From Brachybacterium subflavum (GTDB lineage Bacteria; Actinomycetota; Actinomycetes; Actinomycetales; Dermabacteraceae), in the NCBI RefSeq assembly GCF_009299795.1, contig NZ_VIGP01000006.1, positions 254,290-318,289 on the forward strand: a DNA stretch of 64,000 nt, read 5' to 3'. Position 1 is the first letter of the stretch. Every line of letters begins with the position of its first letter. The notes below the pieces were generated by a model. The model searched no databases. It saw only the letters and a program-made list of their open reading frames with translations, and was not told the origin of the DNA. This document shows, piece by piece, positions 33,203 through 41,633 of this stretch. The position numbers and the translations under genes are program-made.

Positions 33203-34660
33203 GTGATCTCGACACCGCGAGGACCCCGGCCGACGAGCGCTGCTGCGCCGTCGGCCGGTCCTGCGCGGTCCGTCGGCCCTGTTCCGCCGGGCCGGGAGCG
33301 CCGTGTCGATGGGCTGACGTTGGTGCTCGCCCTCGCGCTCGCCGTCTTCTTCATGCTGACCGCGTGGGACGTGCAGACCCCGGCGCTGCGTGCGGCGGCC
33401 TTCGGCGTGGTCGTGCTGTGGGCGGCGGAGATGGTGCTGGGCTCCCTCACCGACCAGTACCGACATGCAGGGCCGCGCGCGATCCGCGTCGGCACCGTCG
33501 CCCTCTCCGTCTCGCAGATCGCGGCGTGCGCGCTCACCTTCACGACCGGCAGCGCGCTGATGCCCGTCGCGATCGCCGGCATCGTGCGCCTGGTGCGCAG
33601 GCCCGAGCGGCGCACGGACGTGATGGCCGTCGTCCTCGCAGCCGATGCGCTCGCCCTCGTCGGCTCGGCGCTCGCCACCGGGGCCAAGGTCGAGCTGCTG
33701 ATCATCTTCCTGCTGGTGTGCGGGGGAGCGGCGCTGATCGGCCGCTTCCGCGCCCAGCGCGTCCGCTCGGCGGACAGCGAGCGCGCCCTCCTCCAGGAGC
33801 AGCTCGCCGTCCAGCGCGAGCGCGCGGAGAACGCGGCCCTCGTGGAGCGGGCGCGCATCGCCCGCGACCTGCACGACGTCCTCGCGCACTCCCTCGGCGC
33901 CCTCACCCTCCAGCTCGACGCCGCCGTGGCGCTCGCCGAGGCCGGCCGCTTCGACGAGCTCGAGGCGCGGCTGCGCAGGGCGCGCGGGCTCGCCGCCGAC
34001 GGCCTCGCCGAGTCCCGTGACGCGGTCTCGGCCCTCCGCGAGACGCCGCGCGAGGTGATCGCCGGGATCGAGGACGCCGCGGCCGCGCACCGCGACAGCG
34101 GCGGCGAGGTGCACCTGGGCGGGCTGCTCTCGCCGGAGCCCGCCGGTGCCGGAACAGCCGTCGGCGCGGGAACTCCGGTCGGCGCGGGAACGCCGGTCGG
34201 CACGGGAACGCCGGTCGGGGCCGGGACAGCGAGAGGCGTCGGGACCGCGGTGGCCTCGGAGCGTCGAGCGGGCCTCGATGCCCTGCGCTCCCTCGAACCG
34301 TCCCGCGCCGATGCGCTCGTGCGGGCTGCGCAGGAGATGCTCACCAACGCGCGGCGTCACGCCCCCGGTCGGTCGGCCGCCCTCGATCTCTCGACCGAGG
34401 GCGACGAAGCGGTGCTGCGCTGCAGGGTGCAGGCAGCAGACGGAGACGTCGGCGACGGAGCGGGCTCGGCCGACCTGATCGGCCGGGGGCCGCGGCCGGG
34501 CAGCCCGGGCGGCGGCTATGGGCTGGTGGGCATGCGCGAGCGCTGCGAGGCCGTGGGCGGTGCGGCGAGCGCCCGTCTGCGGGCCGGCGGCGTCTTCGAG
34601 ACCGTTGCGAGCGTCCCGCTCGCCGCGGTGGTGCCCGACGACGAGGAGAAAAGTCCATGA
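33203..34660 (+). CDS. Sensor histidine kinase, NarL/LiaS-type (HisKA_3)
   Basis: The 485-residue kinase starts at a GTG at 33203. Five to six membrane segments occupy about residues 35-180. A dimerisation/phosphoacceptor domain follows with RIARDLHDVLAHSLGALTLQ (acceptor His at about 227) and an ATPase domain with the N box LTNARRHAPG and the G box GGGYGLVGMRERCEAVGG. A stretch of VGAGTP-type repeats (about residues 315-350) lies between the two catalytic domains, which is unusual. The stop overlaps the response regulator start. The input is unknown but may involve the adjoining membrane protein. Confidence 0.87.
   Translation: MISTPRGPRPTSAAAPSAGPARSVGPVPPGRERRVDGLTLVLALALAVFFMLTAWDVQTPALRAAAFGVVVLWAAEMVLGSLTDQYRHAGPRAIRVGTVALSVSQIAACALTFTTGSALMPVAIAGIVRLVRRPERRTDVMAVVLAADALALVGSALATGAKVELLIIFLLVCGGAALIGRFRAQRVRSADSERALLQEQLAVQRERAENAALVERARIARDLHDVLAHSLGALTLQLDAAVALAEAGRFDELEARLRRARGLAADGLAESRDAVSALRETPREVIAGIEDAAAAHRDSGGEVHLGGLLSPEPAGAGTAVGAGTPVGAGTPVGTGTPVGAGTARGVGTAVASERRAGLDALRSLEPSRADALVRAAQEMLTNARRHAPGRSAALDLSTEGDEAVLRCRVQAADGDVGDGAGSADLIGRGPRPGSPGGGYGLVGMRERCEAVGGAASARLRAGGVFETVASVPLAAVVPDDEEKSP
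34145..34249 (+). repeat. 18-bp in-frame tandem repeats in the kinase linker
   Basis: Four near-identical 18-base units starting at 34160, 34178, 34196 and 34214 (GTCGGCGCGGGAACTCCG type) encode VGAGTP, VGAGTP, VGTGTP and VGAGTA, flanked by degenerate half units. They lie between the HisKA_3 and HATPase domains. Copy number changes would keep the reading frame. Confidence 0.85.
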
Positions 34661-35292
34661 GCATCAGCATCCTGGTGGCCGACGACCAGGCCCTCGTGCG
34701 CGACGGCATCGTCACCGTCCTCTCGCTCGCGGACGGCATCAAGGTTCTCGCCGAGGCGGAGGACGGCGAGCGTGCGGTCGCGCTCGCCGAGGAGCTCGCG
34801 CCCGACGTGGTCCTCATGGACCTGCGCATGCCCGGGATGGGCGGCGCGGAGGCGACCGCCGCGCTCGCACGCAGCGCCCCCGGCGTGAGCGTCCTGGTCC
34901 TCACCACCTTCGCGGACGACGCGAGCATCGACGCAGCGCTGCGCGCCGGCGCTGCCGGCTATCTCACCAAGGACGCCGGCCGCGAGGAGATGGTCGCGGC
35001 GATCCGTGCCGCCGCGGAAGGCGGCACCCCGCTGGACGCCCGGATCGCGGGCCGTGTGGTCGCCGGGCTGCCCGAAGCGCAGCCGACGAGCGTGCGCGAG
35101 CGGTTCCCCGACCTCACCGTCCGCGAGGCCGAGGTGCTCGAGCTGATGGCCGACGGAGCCACGAACCCCGAGATCGCCGAACGACTGTTCCTCGGCGTCT
35201 CGACCGTGAAGTCCCACATCAACGCGATCTTCGCGAAGCTCGGGGTGAGCGAGAGGCGGGAGGCCGTGGCAGTGGTGCACGGCGGCAGGTGA
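34657..35292 (+). CDS. NarL/LuxR-type response regulator
   Basis: The 211-residue regulator starts at an ATG overlapping the kinase stop. The receiver domain (1-125) has acidic residues in VADDQALVRDG, the phosphorylated Asp in PDVVLMDLRMPGMGG (about D54), a Thr in VLVLTTFADD and a Lys in GYLTKDAGREE. The C-terminal LuxR-type HTH reads LTVREAEVLELMADGATNPE followed by STVKSHINAIFAKLGV. It forms the output of the two-component system. Targets are unknown; the upstream DUF1453-like gene is the nearest candidate. Confidence 0.9.
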   Translation: MSISILVADDQALVRDGIVTVLSLADGIKVLAEAEDGERAVALAEELAPDVVLMDLRMPGMGGAEATAALARSAPGVSVLVLTTFADDASIDAALRAGAAGYLTKDAGREEMVAAIRAAAEGGTPLDARIAGRVVAGLPEAQPTSVRERFPDLTVREAEVLELMADGATNPEIAERLFLGVSTVKSHINAIFAKLGVSERREAVAVVHGGR

Positions 35293-35428
35293 GCACGCAC
35301 GATCTGCATCGCCCGCTCCGGCGCCCGGCAGCGGATCCCTCGACTGCTGCAAGGCCCGAGGCCCCTTCCACCAGCGGCGACGACCGCGCGCGGCCGGCTG
35401 CGGACGGGCGACCGGGTGCCGGTGGCGA

Positions 35429-36919
35429 TCACGCAGGGTGCGCGTCGGTGGGACCCGTTGCGCTGGCGATGGCTTCGGCCGCTGCGACCAGGTTCGCGGA
35501 GCCGCGCCCGAAGCTGCACAGCCGTGTCCCCGGGTCGGGGAGACCGGTGGAGACGAGCGTCAGATCGGGCCTCCGACGGCGGATCTCCTCGGCGAGGGGC
35601 TGCTGCCAGGGGTTCACGAGGGGGTCTTGGACGGCGAGAACGAGGCTGCGGCCCGCGGCGAGCTCGAGAGCGCTCCCGATGTCCAGATCCTCGCTCGTGG
35701 TGCTGAGGCCGTCGGCGCCGTCGCATCGCTCGCGCACCAGGGTCGCGAGGTCCCAGCCGTCCCACTCGAGCGCCGGCTTCGGACGACGGTAGAGGTCGAT
35801 GACCACGGGCCGGGTGAGAGCCGGCAGCGCGTCGGTCGCGTCCACTGCTCGGCGCGCAGCATCCGCTCCTGCGTCCTTCCATCTCGCATCGGCCGGCGGG
35901 CCAGTGGTCTCATCGCGGCGCTCCCGCACCTGCCGTGCCGCCCGGTGCATCCCCCGGATGCGGGCCGACGACGCCTCGAGCCTGCGGACATCCAGTTCGC
36001 CGTCCGCGACGGCCAGCTCGAGCCGATCGAGCACCTGCTCGTGGAGACCGGGATCGGGTTCTGCGATGCACAGCTGATCCACGCCCGCGGCGAGGGCCAG
36101 TGCCGCGCCGTCGACCACCCCGACCCGCTTCGCGATCGCCGCCATCTCCAGGGCGTCGCTGATGATCACTCCCGTGAAGCCGAGCTCGGTGCGGGCGATG
36201 TCGGTGACCAGGCGCCGGCTGAGCGTGGTCGGCGTGTCATCGAGGGCGGGGAACCGGACGTGGCTGGTCATGATCTGGGCGACGCCCGCGTCGACCGCGG
36301 CGCGGAACGGCGCGAGATCCACCCGCTCGATCTGCGCCCAGTCCCGCCGGTCGACGGCGTCGCCGAGGTGGGAGTCGACCGCGGTCGCGCCGTGGCCCGG
36401 GAAGTGCTTCGCGCAGGCCGCGACGCCGAGGGACTGGGTCCCTTCGATCCAGGCGACGGCGTGGCGGGAGACCAGCGCCGGGTCCTCCCCGAAGGACCGC
36501 GTGCGGATGATCGGGTTGTCCGGATCGCTCTGGACGTCGACCACCGGCGAGTAGCTGGCGTCGATGCCGAGTCCCGCCAGGTGCGCGGCGAGCTCCTGGG
36601 CGCATGCCCGCGTGACGTGCACGTCGTCCACGACCGCGAGCGCCGCGGCTCCCGGGGACTCCGGGCAGTCGGCACGGGTGAGGTGGCTGATGCGCCCTCC
36701 CTCCTGGTCCACGCCGACCACGAGATCGCCGTGGTGCTCGCGCAGCGTGGCCAGGGTGCGGCGGAGCTGCGCCGCCGTGCGCACGTTGCGACTGTGGAGG
36801 ATGACGCCGCCCAGCCCCTGGTCGAGCAGCCGCTCGAGCTCGGGAGTGGGTTCGGGGGAATCCCATCCGATGACGAGCAGAGAGGCGAGGAGCGCGCGGA
36901 GGGAAGGATCGCGGGTCAT
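35429..36919 (-). CDS. nagZ: Beta-N-acetylhexosaminidase (GH3, NagZ-like)
   Basis: The 496-residue protein begins at an ATG overlapping the stop of the enolase-family gene. It has the NagZ signature KHFPGHGATAVDSHLGD (171-187, general acid/base His on a mobile loop), the substrate-binding VGVDQEGGRISHL and the nucleophile Asp in VIISDALEMAAI (D255). NagZ removes beta-1,4-GlcNAc from muropeptides or chitin fragments in the cytoplasm. No signal peptide is visible. The C-terminal 140 residues form an additional domain beyond the about 340-residue E. coli enzyme, as in many actinobacterial homologues. It is the last gene of a three-gene operon. Confidence 0.85.
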   Translation of the reverse strand: MTRDPSLRALLASLLVIGWDSPEPTPELERLLDQGLGGVILHSRNVRTAAQLRRTLATLREHHGDLVVGVDQEGGRISHLTRADCPESPGAAALAVVDDVHVTRACAQELAAHLAGLGIDASYSPVVDVQSDPDNPIIRTRSFGEDPALVSRHAVAWIEGTQSLGVAACAKHFPGHGATAVDSHLGDAVDRRDWAQIERVDLAPFRAAVDAGVAQIMTSHVRFPALDDTPTTLSRRLVTDIARTELGFTGVIISDALEMAAIAKRVGVVDGAALALAAGVDQLCIAEPDPGLHEQVLDRLELAVADGELDVRRLEASSARIRGMHRAARQVRERRDETTGPPADARWKDAGADAARRAVDATDALPALTRPVVIDLYRRPKPALEWDGWDLATLVRERCDGADGLSTTSEDLDIGSALELAAGRSLVLAVQDPLVNPWQQPLAEEIRRRRPDLTLVSTGLPDPGTRLCSFGRGSANLVAAAEAIASATGPTDAHPA

Positions 36920-38034
36920 CCGGTGAAGTCTCCCTCGCGCTCGTTGAGCCGCGCATAGTGCGCGAGCTTGTCCTCGTCGACGTCCACTCCCAGACCGGGA
37001 CCGTCGGGCACGCGCAGGCACCCGCCCTCGAAGGGCAGTGGGTCGATGATGTCGTCATCGTGCAGGTAGTACATCGAGTCGATCGCGCCCGAGAGAACCG
37101 GGGTGCTCGCGGCAATCGCGAGGTGGGCGGCTGTCGCGATGCCCATCTCCCCGCCGCTGTGCAGGTTCATGCCCAGGCCGAACGCCTCGCAGTGGGCGGC
37201 GAGATGCTTGGTGATCGCCATGCCGCCCCACTTGAAGACGTCCCCGTGGATCACCTGCACCGCATCCAGCCGCACGGCGGGGGCGAGATCCTCCCACCGC
37301 ACCACGCACATGTTCGTGCACAGCGGGATCCGCACGGCGCGCGCCACCTGCGCCATCTGCTCGAGCCCCTGGCACGGGTCCTCGAGGTACTCGAGCCCGA
37401 GCGGCTCCAGCGCGTGACCGGCGCGGACGGACTCGGGGACGCTCCAGGCGGCGTTCGGATCCACGCGCAGCTCCACGTCGGGGAGCCGCTCGCGCAGGGC
37501 TTCCATGATCGCGACGTCGGCCCGGGCGTCGGTGCTGCCCTTGAGCTTGACGGCCGTGAAGCTGTTCTCCGCGACGATCTTCTCGGTCGCGTCCGCCAGC
37601 GAGCCGGGATAGTCGCGGGCGTCGCCGTCGGACCGGGTGATCAGGGCCGTGAGCGGGACCTGCTCGCGGACCCGGCCGCCGAGCAGGTCCACCACACCCA
37701 TCCCGGCGGCCTTGCCGATGGCGTCCCAGCAGGCGACGTCGATCGCGGCCAGGGCCGCGTAGCCGAGGTACCCGTGGAAGAACGGCAGCATGCGGTGGCG
37801 CGCGTGGAAGGCCTCGAGCTCGCGCGGGTCGGTGCCGATCACGTCGTCGGCCAGCTGGCGGACGAGGCGCGCGACGGGCGCGCCCCACATGGTCTCGCCC
37901 CATCCGACGACCCCGTCGTCGGTGCGCAGGCGCACGATGGTGCGGGTCTCGCCGCGCTTGGTCTCGAACGACGAGGTGAATCCCTGCTTCATCGGGAGGT
38001 TCACGACGTGGACCTCGAGGTCGACGATCTTCAT
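36916..38034 (-). CDS. Enolase-superfamily dehydratase, GlucD-like
   Basis: The 372-residue protein has a mandelate-racemase/glucarate-dehydratase active site: KxK at K163/K165, metal ligands D192 (RVDPNAAW), E218 (YLEDPC) and N241 (CTNMCV), and the His-Asp pair D265 (HGDVFKWGG) and H292 (NLHSGGEMG). Asn as third metal ligand is a GlucD-subgroup trait. It probably dehydrates an acid sugar to a 2-keto-3-deoxy product. The exact sugar acid cannot be predicted. Both ends overlap its neighbours by four bases: the creatininase-family gene before it and nagZ after it. The substrate may therefore derive from a glycoside or lactam handled by them. Confidence 0.82.
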   Translation of the reverse strand: MKIVDLEVHVVNLPMKQGFTSSFETKRGETRTIVRLRTDDGVVGWGETMWGAPVARLVRQLADDVIGTDPRELEAFHARHRMLPFFHGYLGYAALAAIDVACWDAIGKAAGMGVVDLLGGRVREQVPLTALITRSDGDARDYPGSLADATEKIVAENSFTAVKLKGSTDARADVAIMEALRERLPDVELRVDPNAAWSVPESVRAGHALEPLGLEYLEDPCQGLEQMAQVARAVRIPLCTNMCVVRWEDLAPAVRLDAVQVIHGDVFKWGGMAITKHLAAHCEAFGLGMNLHSGGEMGIATAAHLAIAASTPVLSGAIDSMYYLHDDDIIDPLPFEGGCLRVPDGPGLGVDVDEDKLAHYARLNEREGDFTG

Positions 38035-38789
38035 CGGGCTGCTCCTTCGGGGGTGGAGGGGGTCGGGGCATCGGAGGGGAGGTCCAGGTCCAGGAGGGCG
38101 TCCACGCACTCGGTGAGCCGTGCTGCGGCCTCCGCGAGGGCAGCCGCACCCTCGGCGGCGTCCGCGAGGCCGGGGTCGTCCGTGATGCCTCCCGAGCGCG
38201 GCCACTCGCCGTGCCTCTCGACGTGGAGGCCGCGGACCATGCGGCGATCGAAGAGCGGAAGCTCCCGGGGACCGTCCGTGGGCGGGCGGACGAGCGAGGG
38301 ATGCGCGGTCTCCATGAGGGAGGTCTCGAAGGAGCCCGCGTGGCCCGGTGCCCCGGGGCGGGGCTCGAGCAGCTCCCAGTAGCTGCAGCAGGCCGCGAGG
38401 ATCTCGTGCTCCAGAGCTGCGATCTTGACCGCCTGGCTCATCATCTCGGTGTTCCCGCCGTGCCCGTTGACCACGAGGATCCGCCGGAACCCGGCGGCCA
38501 CCAGGGAGTCGAGGAGAGCCCCGAGGACGTCCAGGAGGGTCCTCGGAGGGAGGCTCAGCGCCACCGCGAACTGGTGGTGGCCGCTGAAGCCGTAGGGGAG
38601 GGGCGGGCACAGCGCCGTGTCCGCCCGATCGGCCAGCGCCCTCTCGACGACCTCCTCGACCAGGAGGGAGTCGGTGCCCAGGGGGAGGTGGTCCCCGTGC
38701 TGCTCGAGGGAGCCGATGGGGAGCACCGCGACGCCGTGCGCAGCGAGATCTGCGACCTGCTTCCTCGTCATCTCGGCCAGATGCGGCAT
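38031..38789 (-). CDS. Creatininase-family amidohydrolase
   Basis: The 252-residue protein has the metal-binding motifs of the creatininase family: VLPIGSLEQHGDHLPLGTDS (Glu, His and Asp ligands, about 23-42) and VNGHGGN (about 108-114), plus a Glu in FETSLMETAHPSLVRP. Family members open cyclic amides or process peptides and sugar-lactam-like compounds (creatininase, ArfB, MftE). It is the first gene of the operon with the GlucD-like enolase and NagZ. The ATG at 38789 has GGAGAT 6 bases upstream. The substrate is unknown. Confidence 0.83.
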   Translation of the reverse strand: MPHLAEMTRKQVADLAAHGVAVLPIGSLEQHGDHLPLGTDSLLVEEVVERALADRADTALCPPLPYGFSGHHQFAVALSLPPRTLLDVLGALLDSLVAAGFRRILVVNGHGGNTEMMSQAVKIAALEHEILAACCSYWELLEPRPGAPGHAGSFETSLMETAHPSLVRPPTDGPRELPLFDRRMVRGLHVERHGEWPRSGGITDDPGLADAAEGAAALAEAAARLTECVDALLDLDLPSDAPTPSTPEGAAR

Positions 38790-38827
38790 GGGATCTCCTT
38801 CTGTGGGGTGGTGGCCGCGCTCGCGGA

Positions 38828-38869
38828 CGTGCGTCTGTGGGCTCGGGGCGTGCGTCCGCGGGCTCGCGG
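38828..38869. repeat. 21-bp direct repeat, two copies, between divergent promoters
   Basis: Copies at 38828-38848 and 38849-38869 differ at three positions (CGTGCGTCTGTGGGCTCGGGG and its tandem neighbour). They lie midway between the divergent creatininase and ROK genes. The 21-base period equals two helical turns, which suits cooperative binding of a regulator. Confidence 0.55.
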
Positions 38870-38908
38870 GCATGCATCGGGTGCTGCCGGCCTCGCTACT
38901 GTGGCGGG

Positions 38909-39859
38909 ATGACCGCTCGCGTGCTGCCCTTCGAACCCCCTGCATCGCGCGAGGGTGCGTTCCTGGCTCTCGAGCTGCTTCCCGGGCGCGTGCAGGGCGC
39001 TCTCATCGATGCGACGGGCAGGTTCCGCACTCGCCGGGAGCTCGCCTTCGACCCATCGGCCGGGCGGGAGCAGATCCTCGCGCACGTGGACCGGGTGGCG
39101 CTGGGGCTCGCCCGCGGCAGCGCGCTGAGCGGCTGCGTCATCTCGGCCGGGGGAGTCCTCGACACCGCGGGCGGGCGGATGCTGCAGGTCGTGGACATGC
39201 CGTCCCTCGAAGGATGCGAGATCGGCTCGCGGCTGCGGGAGCTCGTCGGAGCGCCCACCCTGCTCGAGCACCGCGCGCGCCTCCAGGTGCACGGCGATCA
39301 CTACTTCGGCGCCGGTCAGGGGGAGGAGACCTTCGCCTCCGTCGCCACCGGCTCCACCCTGGGCGTCGGCATCCTCTACCGAGGAACGATCCTCGCGCCC
39401 GACGGCGGACGCAGCGGGGCGCACATGACCGTCGCCCGCGGGCAGCTGACCTGCAGCTGCGGGAAGCAGGGCTGCTGGCGCACCATCGCCACGACGGCCT
39501 GGCTCGAGGCGTGCGGCGAGGAGCTGGGCATCCCGGCGACCGGTCTCGCCGACTGGGAGCAGTGCGCGGCGGAGGACCCGCGCGCGGCTGCGGTCGTCGG
39601 CGAGTACGCGGACAACATCGCGGTGGGCCTCGCCAACATCCAGCAGCTGTGCACGCCGGGCCTGTTCGTGCTCCACGGCGAGGCGGCGCAGGCGTCCGAG
39701 GGATTCCGCGCCCGCATCCTCGCGACGCTGCGCGATCTCTCCCGCACAGGCGGGGAGACGCAGCCCCGCCTGCGGACGAACGTGACCCCGGAGGACGATG
39801 CGACCCTGCTGGGCGGCGTCGCGTACCTGCTGCACCGCGGGATCGTGCCCGCGCCCTGA
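38909..39859 (+). CDS. ROK family kinase-like protein
   Basis: The 316-residue protein from the ATG at 38909 lacks the N-terminal HTH of ROK repressors, so it is a sugar kinase-type ROK. It has the glycine-rich VATGSTLGVGILYRGTILAP, the substrate-site GGRSGAHMTV in place of the usual GEIGH motif, and the zinc motif CSCGKQGCWRT, where the normal final Glu is Thr. Weak matches at the ATP-binding N-terminus (LALELLPGRVQGALID) leave catalysis uncertain. It diverges from the creatininase/enolase/nagZ operon, which fits amino-sugar or sugar phosphorylation or sensing for that pathway. Confidence 0.75.
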   Translation: MTARVLPFEPPASREGAFLALELLPGRVQGALIDATGRFRTRRELAFDPSAGREQILAHVDRVALGLARGSALSGCVISAGGVLDTAGGRMLQVVDMPSLEGCEIGSRLRELVGAPTLLEHRARLQVHGDHYFGAGQGEETFASVATGSTLGVGILYRGTILAPDGGRSGAHMTVARGQLTCSCGKQGCWRTIATTAWLEACGEELGIPATGLADWEQCAAEDPRAAAVVGEYADNIAVGLANIQQLCTPGLFVLHGEAAQASEGFRARILATLRDLSRTGGETQPRLRTNVTPEDDATLLGGVAYLLHRGIVPAP

Positions 39860-39885
39860 CCGGGGCAGATCGGTGCGCGCGCACG

Positions 39886-40830
39886 TCATGCTGAGCCCCC
39901 GTCTCCGTCCCCGTCCCCGTCCCCGTCCGCGGGCCCGGGCACGGGCGCTGCTGCGCGGCGGGCATCGTCCGTCGGACCCGACGCCGCGCCCGAGCGGGTG
40001 AGCAGCTTCGGGTTCGCCCGACGCGGGTCCGGGTGTGCGACCGAGTCCAGGAGCCGCCGGGTGACCTCGGACGAGGGCGCGGCGAGCACCTCACGACAGG
40101 GGCCGACCTCCTCCAGGCGTCCTGCCGCCATCACGGCGATCCGATCGGCGATCCCCGAGACCACCGCCAGATCATGGGTGACGAAGAGCAGGGCCACGCC
40201 GGTGCGCTCCTGCAGCTCGGCCAGCAGGTCCAGGATCTTCGCCTGCACGGAGACGTCGAGGGCGCTCGTCGGCTCGTCCAGCACCAGCAGGCGCGGCTCG
40301 AGAGCGAGGGCGCGGGCGATCGCGATCCGCTGCCGCTGGCCGCCGGAGCACTCGTGCGGGTACCTCTCGCCGATCGCCGGTTCGAGGTCCACGCTCTCCA
40401 GGAGCTCGCCGACCCGGCGTCGGATCCCCGCCGTCCCCAGCGAGGTGCGCCGATGCGTGTGCAGCGGCTCGGCGATCACGTCACGGATGCGCATGCGCGG
40501 GTTCATGCTCGCGTACGGGTCCTGGAACACCATCTGCACCAGCAGCGCGCGCTCGGCGGATGCCTGCCGGCGATGGCGGGTCAGGTCCCTGCCGTCGGTG
40601 AGGATGCGTCCGGCGTCGGGATCGGTGAGGCCCACGACGATGCGGGACAGCGTGGTCTTGCCCGAGCCGGACTCCCCGACCAGGGCGAGCGTCTCGCCCG
40701 GGAGGATGTCGAGGTCCAGGTCCTGCAGCACGGTGTTCTTCCGGCGCCGCTGCCGGTAGGTCTTCGAGATGCCGCGCATGCTCACGACGGGGGCGTCCTC
40801 GGGCGCGCGGGCGGTGCTCTGCCGGTTCAT
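39886..40830 (-). CDS. Oligopeptide ABC transporter ATPase, DppF/OppF type
   Basis: The 314-residue ATPase has Walker A GESGSGKTT, Q-loop FQDPYASMNPRM, signature ECSGGQRQRIAIARALA, Walker B LLVLDEPTSALDVS and the switch His in VTHDLAVV. It is the last gene of a five-gene peptide importer, starting at an ATG overlapping the DppD-type stop. The C-terminus ends in a DGDGDGDGG run encoded by hexanucleotide repeats (plus strand CCGTCC units, about 39899-39930), absent from the conserved family core. Confidence 0.88.
   Translation of the reverse strand: MNRQSTARAPEDAPVVSMRGISKTYRQRRRKNTVLQDLDLDILPGETLALVGESGSGKTTLSRIVVGLTDPDAGRILTDGRDLTRHRRQASAERALLVQMVFQDPYASMNPRMRIRDVIAEPLHTHRRTSLGTAGIRRRVGELLESVDLEPAIGERYPHECSGGQRQRIAIARALALEPRLLVLDEPTSALDVSVQAKILDLLAELQERTGVALLFVTHDLAVVSGIADRIAVMAAGRLEEVGPCREVLAAPSSEVTRRLLDSVAHPDPRRANPKLLTRSGAASGPTDDARRAAAPVPGPADGDGDGDGDGGSA
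39899..39930. repeat. Hexanucleotide (CCGTCC) tandem repeat
   Basis: About four and a half CCGTCC units encode the terminal Asp-Gly run of the DppF-type ATPase on the minus strand. Slippage would alter tail length in frame. Confidence 0.8.
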
Positions 40831-41633
40831 GCGGACGCTCCTGTCTGCAGGCGGGGAGTGGCCTCGAGCAGTGAGCGCGTGTAGTCGTCGCGGGGCTGCT
40901 CGAAGACCTGCAGGGCGTCGCCCTGCTCGACCAGCCGTCCCTCGTGCATCACCGCGACCTGGTCGGCGAGGGAGGCGACGACGCCCAGGTCGTGCGTGAT
41001 CAGCAGGATCCCCATCCCGGTCTCCTCCTGGACGGTGCGGAACAGCGACAGGATCTCCGCCTGGGTGGTGACGTCCAGCGCGGTCGTGGGCTCATCGGCG
41101 ATGAGCAGTCGCGGCCGGCTCATCAGCGCCATCGCGAGCATCGCGCGCTGCCGCAGGCCCCCGGAGAGCTGATGGGGGAACTGCCGTGCGCGCAGCTCCG
41201 GGTCCGGCACCCGTGCCTGCTCGAGGGCCTCGAGCGCGCGATGCCGACGCTGCGAGCGGGATCCCGTGCGGTGGATCGCCATGACCTCCATGAGCTGGCT
41301 GCCGATCGTGCGCATCGGGTTCAGCGTGGTCATCGGGTCCTGGAAGACCATCGAGATGTCGCGCCCGCGCACCGCGCGCAGCTGCTGGGGCGTCAGACGC
41401 AGCAGGTCGCGGTCGTCGAGCAGGATGCGCCCGCGCGGGTAGACGGCGGGCGGCTCCGGGTTCAGCCGCAGCACCGACAGCGCGGTGCTGGACTTCCCCG
41501 AGCCCGATTCTCCGACGAGCGCGAGTGTGCGGCCCTCGTGGACGGTGAGGTCGATGCCCCGGACCGCGGCGACGTGCTCGCGGCGGGAGGCGAAGGAGAT
41601 GTGGAGGTCCTCGATCGTGAGCAGTGCGTTCAT
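40827..41633 (-). CDS. Oligopeptide ABC transporter ATPase, DppD/OppD type
   Basis: The 268-residue ATPase shows Walker A GESGSGKSS, Q-loop FQDPMTTLNPM, signature QLSGGLRQRAMLAMALM, Walker B LLIADEPTTALDVT and THDLGVVA. It lacks the long C-terminal Cys-rich extension of some OppD proteins. Start and stop overlap its neighbours by four bases each, so the importer subunits are translationally coupled. Confidence 0.88.
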   Translation of the reverse strand: MNALLTIEDLHISFASRREHVAAVRGIDLTVHEGRTLALVGESGSGKSSTALSVLRLNPEPPAVYPRGRILLDDRDLLRLTPQQLRAVRGRDISMVFQDPMTTLNPMRTIGSQLMEVMAIHRTGSRSQRRHRALEALEQARVPDPELRARQFPHQLSGGLRQRAMLAMALMSRPRLLIADEPTTALDVTTQAEILSLFRTVQEETGMGILLITHDLGVVASLADQVAVMHEGRLVEQGDALQVFEQPRDDYTRSLLEATPRLQTGASA

